NCBI GenBank assembly: GCA_019095985.1 | Contig: CM032669.1 | Span: forward strand, 7,991,304-8,055,303 | Source of the DNA: Streblospio benedicti | Taxonomy: Eukaryota > Annelida > Polychaeta > Spionida > Spionidae | Reading direction: 5' to 3' | DNA: 64,000 nt | Part shown: one piece after another, positions 63,101 through 64,000 of the stretch | Layout: the number at the start of each line of letters is the position of its first letter | How positions within the stretch are numbered: the stretch's first letter is position 1 | Made by a program: the position numbers and the translations under genes | Notes under the pieces: generated by a model | Told to the model about the DNA's origin: nothing | Database searches by the model: none | The model's input: the letters and a program-made list of their open reading frames with translations, nothing else

Positions 63101-63600
63101 AAATAGCTGGAACAACTGGACAAGCTGGAACTGTGTAAACTGGTCTCCCAAGACGATCATGAACGGATATACGAGGTAGCTGAGGTATCGGATCCTCCTC
63201 AGAGTCCAACCCGCACCCAAAACCTGCATTATTCATATAAACAAATCATTTAGTCTCATTGAATACTCAAAGGTGATGATGTCAAATGAAAGTTATTCAG
63301 TTACTAAGATAGCATGTGGAATGTGAACATTGCAATATTTCATACTACATAAGATGGTCACAATGTTCCTCAAGTGAGAGTGACATTGGAAAAAATACTT
63401 GTTTATCACACTAAAAATAAAATGTGGTTTTAATAAGCAAACCCTGCGAACAATGTCTAGACAAGGACAGACCCGAACAACAAAGAAATCTCACCATCTT
63501 CAAAAGTGACCTTGATAACTGGACTTCTGTCTGGCACTTCTTGTTCGCTGAGTTGACGCTTTGTGGGTTGCCTTATTGGTTCAAGCTCTGGTGCAGCCAC
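57049..63600 (-). CDS. unrecognised charged protein ending in a coiled coil, 3' part
   Basis: Minus-strand exons in transcription order: 63495-63600, 63021-63223, 62476-62655, 61345-61445, 58265-58452, optional 58094-58131, and 57049-57158 with stop TAA at 57049-57051. Reading phases join 0/1/0/0/2/1; the optional exon exits in phase 0 and does not fit the last exon. About 260 residues are visible. Features include ISVHDRLGRPVYTVP, a basic patch APKRRRLELNN, HEIEVTLPGQRKSMIRLKRL, Ser-rich linkers, a second basic patch APKKIKLVRKN, and a final helix ELDARIEKIQAQNEEILRR. The basic patches suggest a nuclear protein (inference). The last helix resembles the short coiled coil of CCDC9-type proteins, but I cannot name the family. 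The gene starts beyond the window. Confidence 0.75.
57922..58023. mobile_element. 102-bp MITE-like element
   Basis: ACCGTATACGACCATCCAAG at the left is exactly mirrored at the right (CTTGGATGGTCGTATACGGT). The interior CCATTAAATTGAAATTTTCT and CTGTTACACGAGGGTGG recurs in diverged copies at 57213-57381 and 54460-54530. It lies within an intron or 3' region of the coiled-coil gene. Confidence 0.75.
58094..58131 (-). CDS. possible alternative exon of the coiled-coil gene
   Basis: Acceptor TTTTTTTCAG, 38 bases encoding TDENAENEIEALQ, donor CAG before GTCACT. It enters in phase 1, compatible with exon 58265-58452, but leaves in phase 0, incompatible with the last exon. Read through instead, it gives VTVTSF and a stop, so it may be an alternative terminal exon. 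A tandem copy of its donor region lies just below it (58035-58075). Confidence 0.4.
58265..58452 (-). CDS. coiled-coil gene, exon
   Basis: Acceptor TTTTATTGCAG, donor AAATA before GTAAGT; phase 2 in, phase 1 out. It encodes RRVDNSEDRKRMISSTVSS, SLPPRDAQNVVMLRQGTSTS and KKIKLVRKNAQLQPLEEGN. It is charged and Ser-rich with one basic patch. Confidence 0.75.
58640..58985 (+). mobile_element. shredded Penelope-like remnant
   Basis: FQGEFYQQKHVTTMGLPASP and IVCNLYMAES at about 58648-58740 match a Penelope reverse-transcriptase motif. GGVYHINCQDCDASYFH at about 58933-58983 matches the start of the GIY-YIG endonuclease. The two are separated by about 190 bases that include a host-derived segment, so most of the element is missing. 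It is a broken fossil from a different lineage than the copy at 54.7 kb. Confidence 0.65.
58797..58885 (+). pseudogene. inverted copy of an intron-exon junction of the coiled-coil gene
   Basis: From ATTACTGTGAATG through the acceptor TTTAATTCAG and on to AAAATTCAAGCGCAGAATG it matches the reverse complement of 57102-57190 without gaps, with about eight to nine mismatches. It contains intron as well as exon, so it came from genomic DNA and not from a spliced mRNA. The copied exon part still reads ITDRELDSRIAKIQAQNEA. It sits between the two Penelope fragments. Confidence 0.8.
58986..61344. other. intron of the coiled-coil gene, nothing further recognised
   Basis: Apart from the foldback element at 59745-59870, no coding region or RNA is supported. 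GTTTGCACGAAATCGGTTCA at about 61240 has the look of a dispersed repeat end. Confidence 0.45.
59745..59870. mobile_element. foldback element, about 45-bp arms
   Basis: TGATCATACTATAAAAGTAC then ACAAGAAAAAACG and AGAGAGTGTGT are mirrored by ACACACTCTCTTTTCGGATT, TTCTTGTGTACTTTTATG and TATGATCA. A short centre carries a GAATTTGAATTC palindrome. There is no coding capacity. Confidence 0.75.
61345..61445 (-). CDS. coiled-coil gene, exon
   Basis: Acceptor GATTTTGCAG, donor CACG before GTAAGG; phase 0 in, phase 2 out. It encodes VASNQPPIVVPGVNRRYVAA and AAGSANQNCIMLPR. It is GC-rich compared with its surroundings. Confidence 0.75.
61535..61610 (-). repeat. hammerhead-like hairpin fragment
   Basis: On the minus strand: ATGACGAAGCTCTTGCGATA followed by AGAACGAAAGCCTTGCC. 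The pattern GACGAA, stem, GAAAGCCTTGCC is shared with the 39.8-kb element. The first core base and part of the stem are diverged. It lies in an intron of the coiled-coil gene. Confidence 0.45.
61620..62475. other. intron of the coiled-coil gene, nothing recognised
   Basis: AT-rich sequence between two exons; the 108-codon open stretch on the minus strand has no family resemblance. Confidence 0.45.
62476..62655 (-). CDS. coiled-coil gene, exon
   Basis: Acceptor CGAATTTTAG, donor ACAG before GTGAGA, phase 0 at both ends, exactly 60 codons. It encodes ANHEHDMHEIEVTLPGQRKS, MIRLKRLSNDNRRIISTASS and QASSVDLRKVLNRNGGQ. Confidence 0.8.
63021..63223 (-). CDS. coiled-coil gene, exon
   Basis: Acceptor AATAATGCAG, donor CCG before GTAAAT; phase 1 in, phase 0 out. 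It encodes FGCGLDSEEDPIPQLPRISV, HDRLGRPVYTVPACPVVPAI and KQTIAPKRRRLELNNP. The KRRR patch is a possible nuclear localisation signal. Confidence 0.8.
63495..63600 (-). CDS. coiled-coil gene, first exon inside the window
   Basis: Acceptor CATATTTTAG, donor GATG before GTGAGA; phase 0 in, phase 1 out. It encodes VAAPELEPIRQPTKRQLSEQ and EVPDRSPVIKVTFED. Earlier exons and the start codon lie beyond base 64000. Confidence 0.75.
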
Positions 63601-64000
63601 CTAAAATATGCCGTTTGATTTTTACAACTATTAACACTTATTTTATTCTATTTCTCTGATGGTAGATACGTGAAATGCATAAGAATTAATTTTTCTACAC
63701 GGCAATTGCCAAGCTAATTCTAAGTAAAAAGCAGACGATGCACCTGCGACAGTAACATTCTCATGTTGGGTGAAAATGCACAACAATCAACAATTAGTAT
63801 TACAGTAATTCTCCTCAACAACGGAACCCACTTTGCCATCCAATTTTCTTCCGTTGGAGAGGGTTTCCGCTGATTAGTGATCTGACCATAATATTCTTGT
63901 GTACATCGGCATCCATTATCGCTCAGTCAAGGCCATTTTATTGAATCCTGCTTGATACAATGAATGCATTCTCCGTTTGTTGATAGTAGTTCTCTGATAC
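63601..64000. other. intron of the coiled-coil gene, window edge
   Basis: No exon or repeat recognised. Confidence 0.45.

Noticed and set aside
1-64000. CRISPR array or bacterial-type operon
   Set aside because: No regularly spaced short repeats with unique spacers; gene structure is eukaryotic throughout.

Overview
This is a 64-kb piece of an AT-rich animal genome: long introns, consensus GT/AG splice sites, and many SINE-, foldback- and Penelope-type repeats. The host protein families and repeat types suggest a marine invertebrate, but nothing seen fixes the species. One 100-base gap (14684-14783) is followed by about 470 bases that look like poor-quality sequence.

Three host genes are supported. 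(1) On the minus strand at 3754-5415 lies an intronless ankyrin-repeat/SOCS-box protein, a probable Cullin-5 ubiquitin-ligase substrate receptor. (2) On the plus strand, exons from 15461 to 47796 (perhaps also 7409-7486) encode the C-terminal part of a GRB2-associated binder (GAB) docking protein. It is recognised by a GRB2-SH3 motif of the form PxxxRxxKP created across a splice junction, a YxN GRB2-SH2 site, and a paired-tyrosine SHP2-binding motif near the C terminus. Its PH-domain exons were not found and probably lie upstream of the window, which would place the SOCS-box gene inside a GAB intron on the opposite strand. A 2-kb 3' UTR ends near 49.79 kb. (3) On the minus strand from 63600 down to 57049, at least six phase-compatible exons encode an unrecognised charged protein ending in a short coiled coil; its 5' end lies beyond the window. 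Genes 2 and 3 converge tail to tail.

Most of the rest is repeat. A tRNA-like family whose two arms form a large inverted repeat occurs at about 2.1, 19.7, 20.6, 25.5, 31.0 and 45.8 kb; the 45.8-kb copy sits between 18-base direct repeats. One dispersed repeat copy at 19.9-25.5 kb has been split by two insertions: a 793-base GTAATT-rich element with 7-base target duplications, and a 3.5-kb long-inverted-repeat element carrying a decayed gene of a multicopy invertebrate family. Palindromic foldback elements sit within 25-80 bases of three GAB splice sites. A Penelope-like element with inverted terminal repeats occupies 54650-56366, and a second, shredded Penelope remnant near 58.7 kb encloses an inverted copy of an intron-exon junction of gene 3. 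Several elements carry hammerhead-ribozyme-like folds.

No operon, CRISPR array, rRNA or convincing functional tRNA gene was seen. The remaining intronic and intergenic DNA holds nothing I can name.
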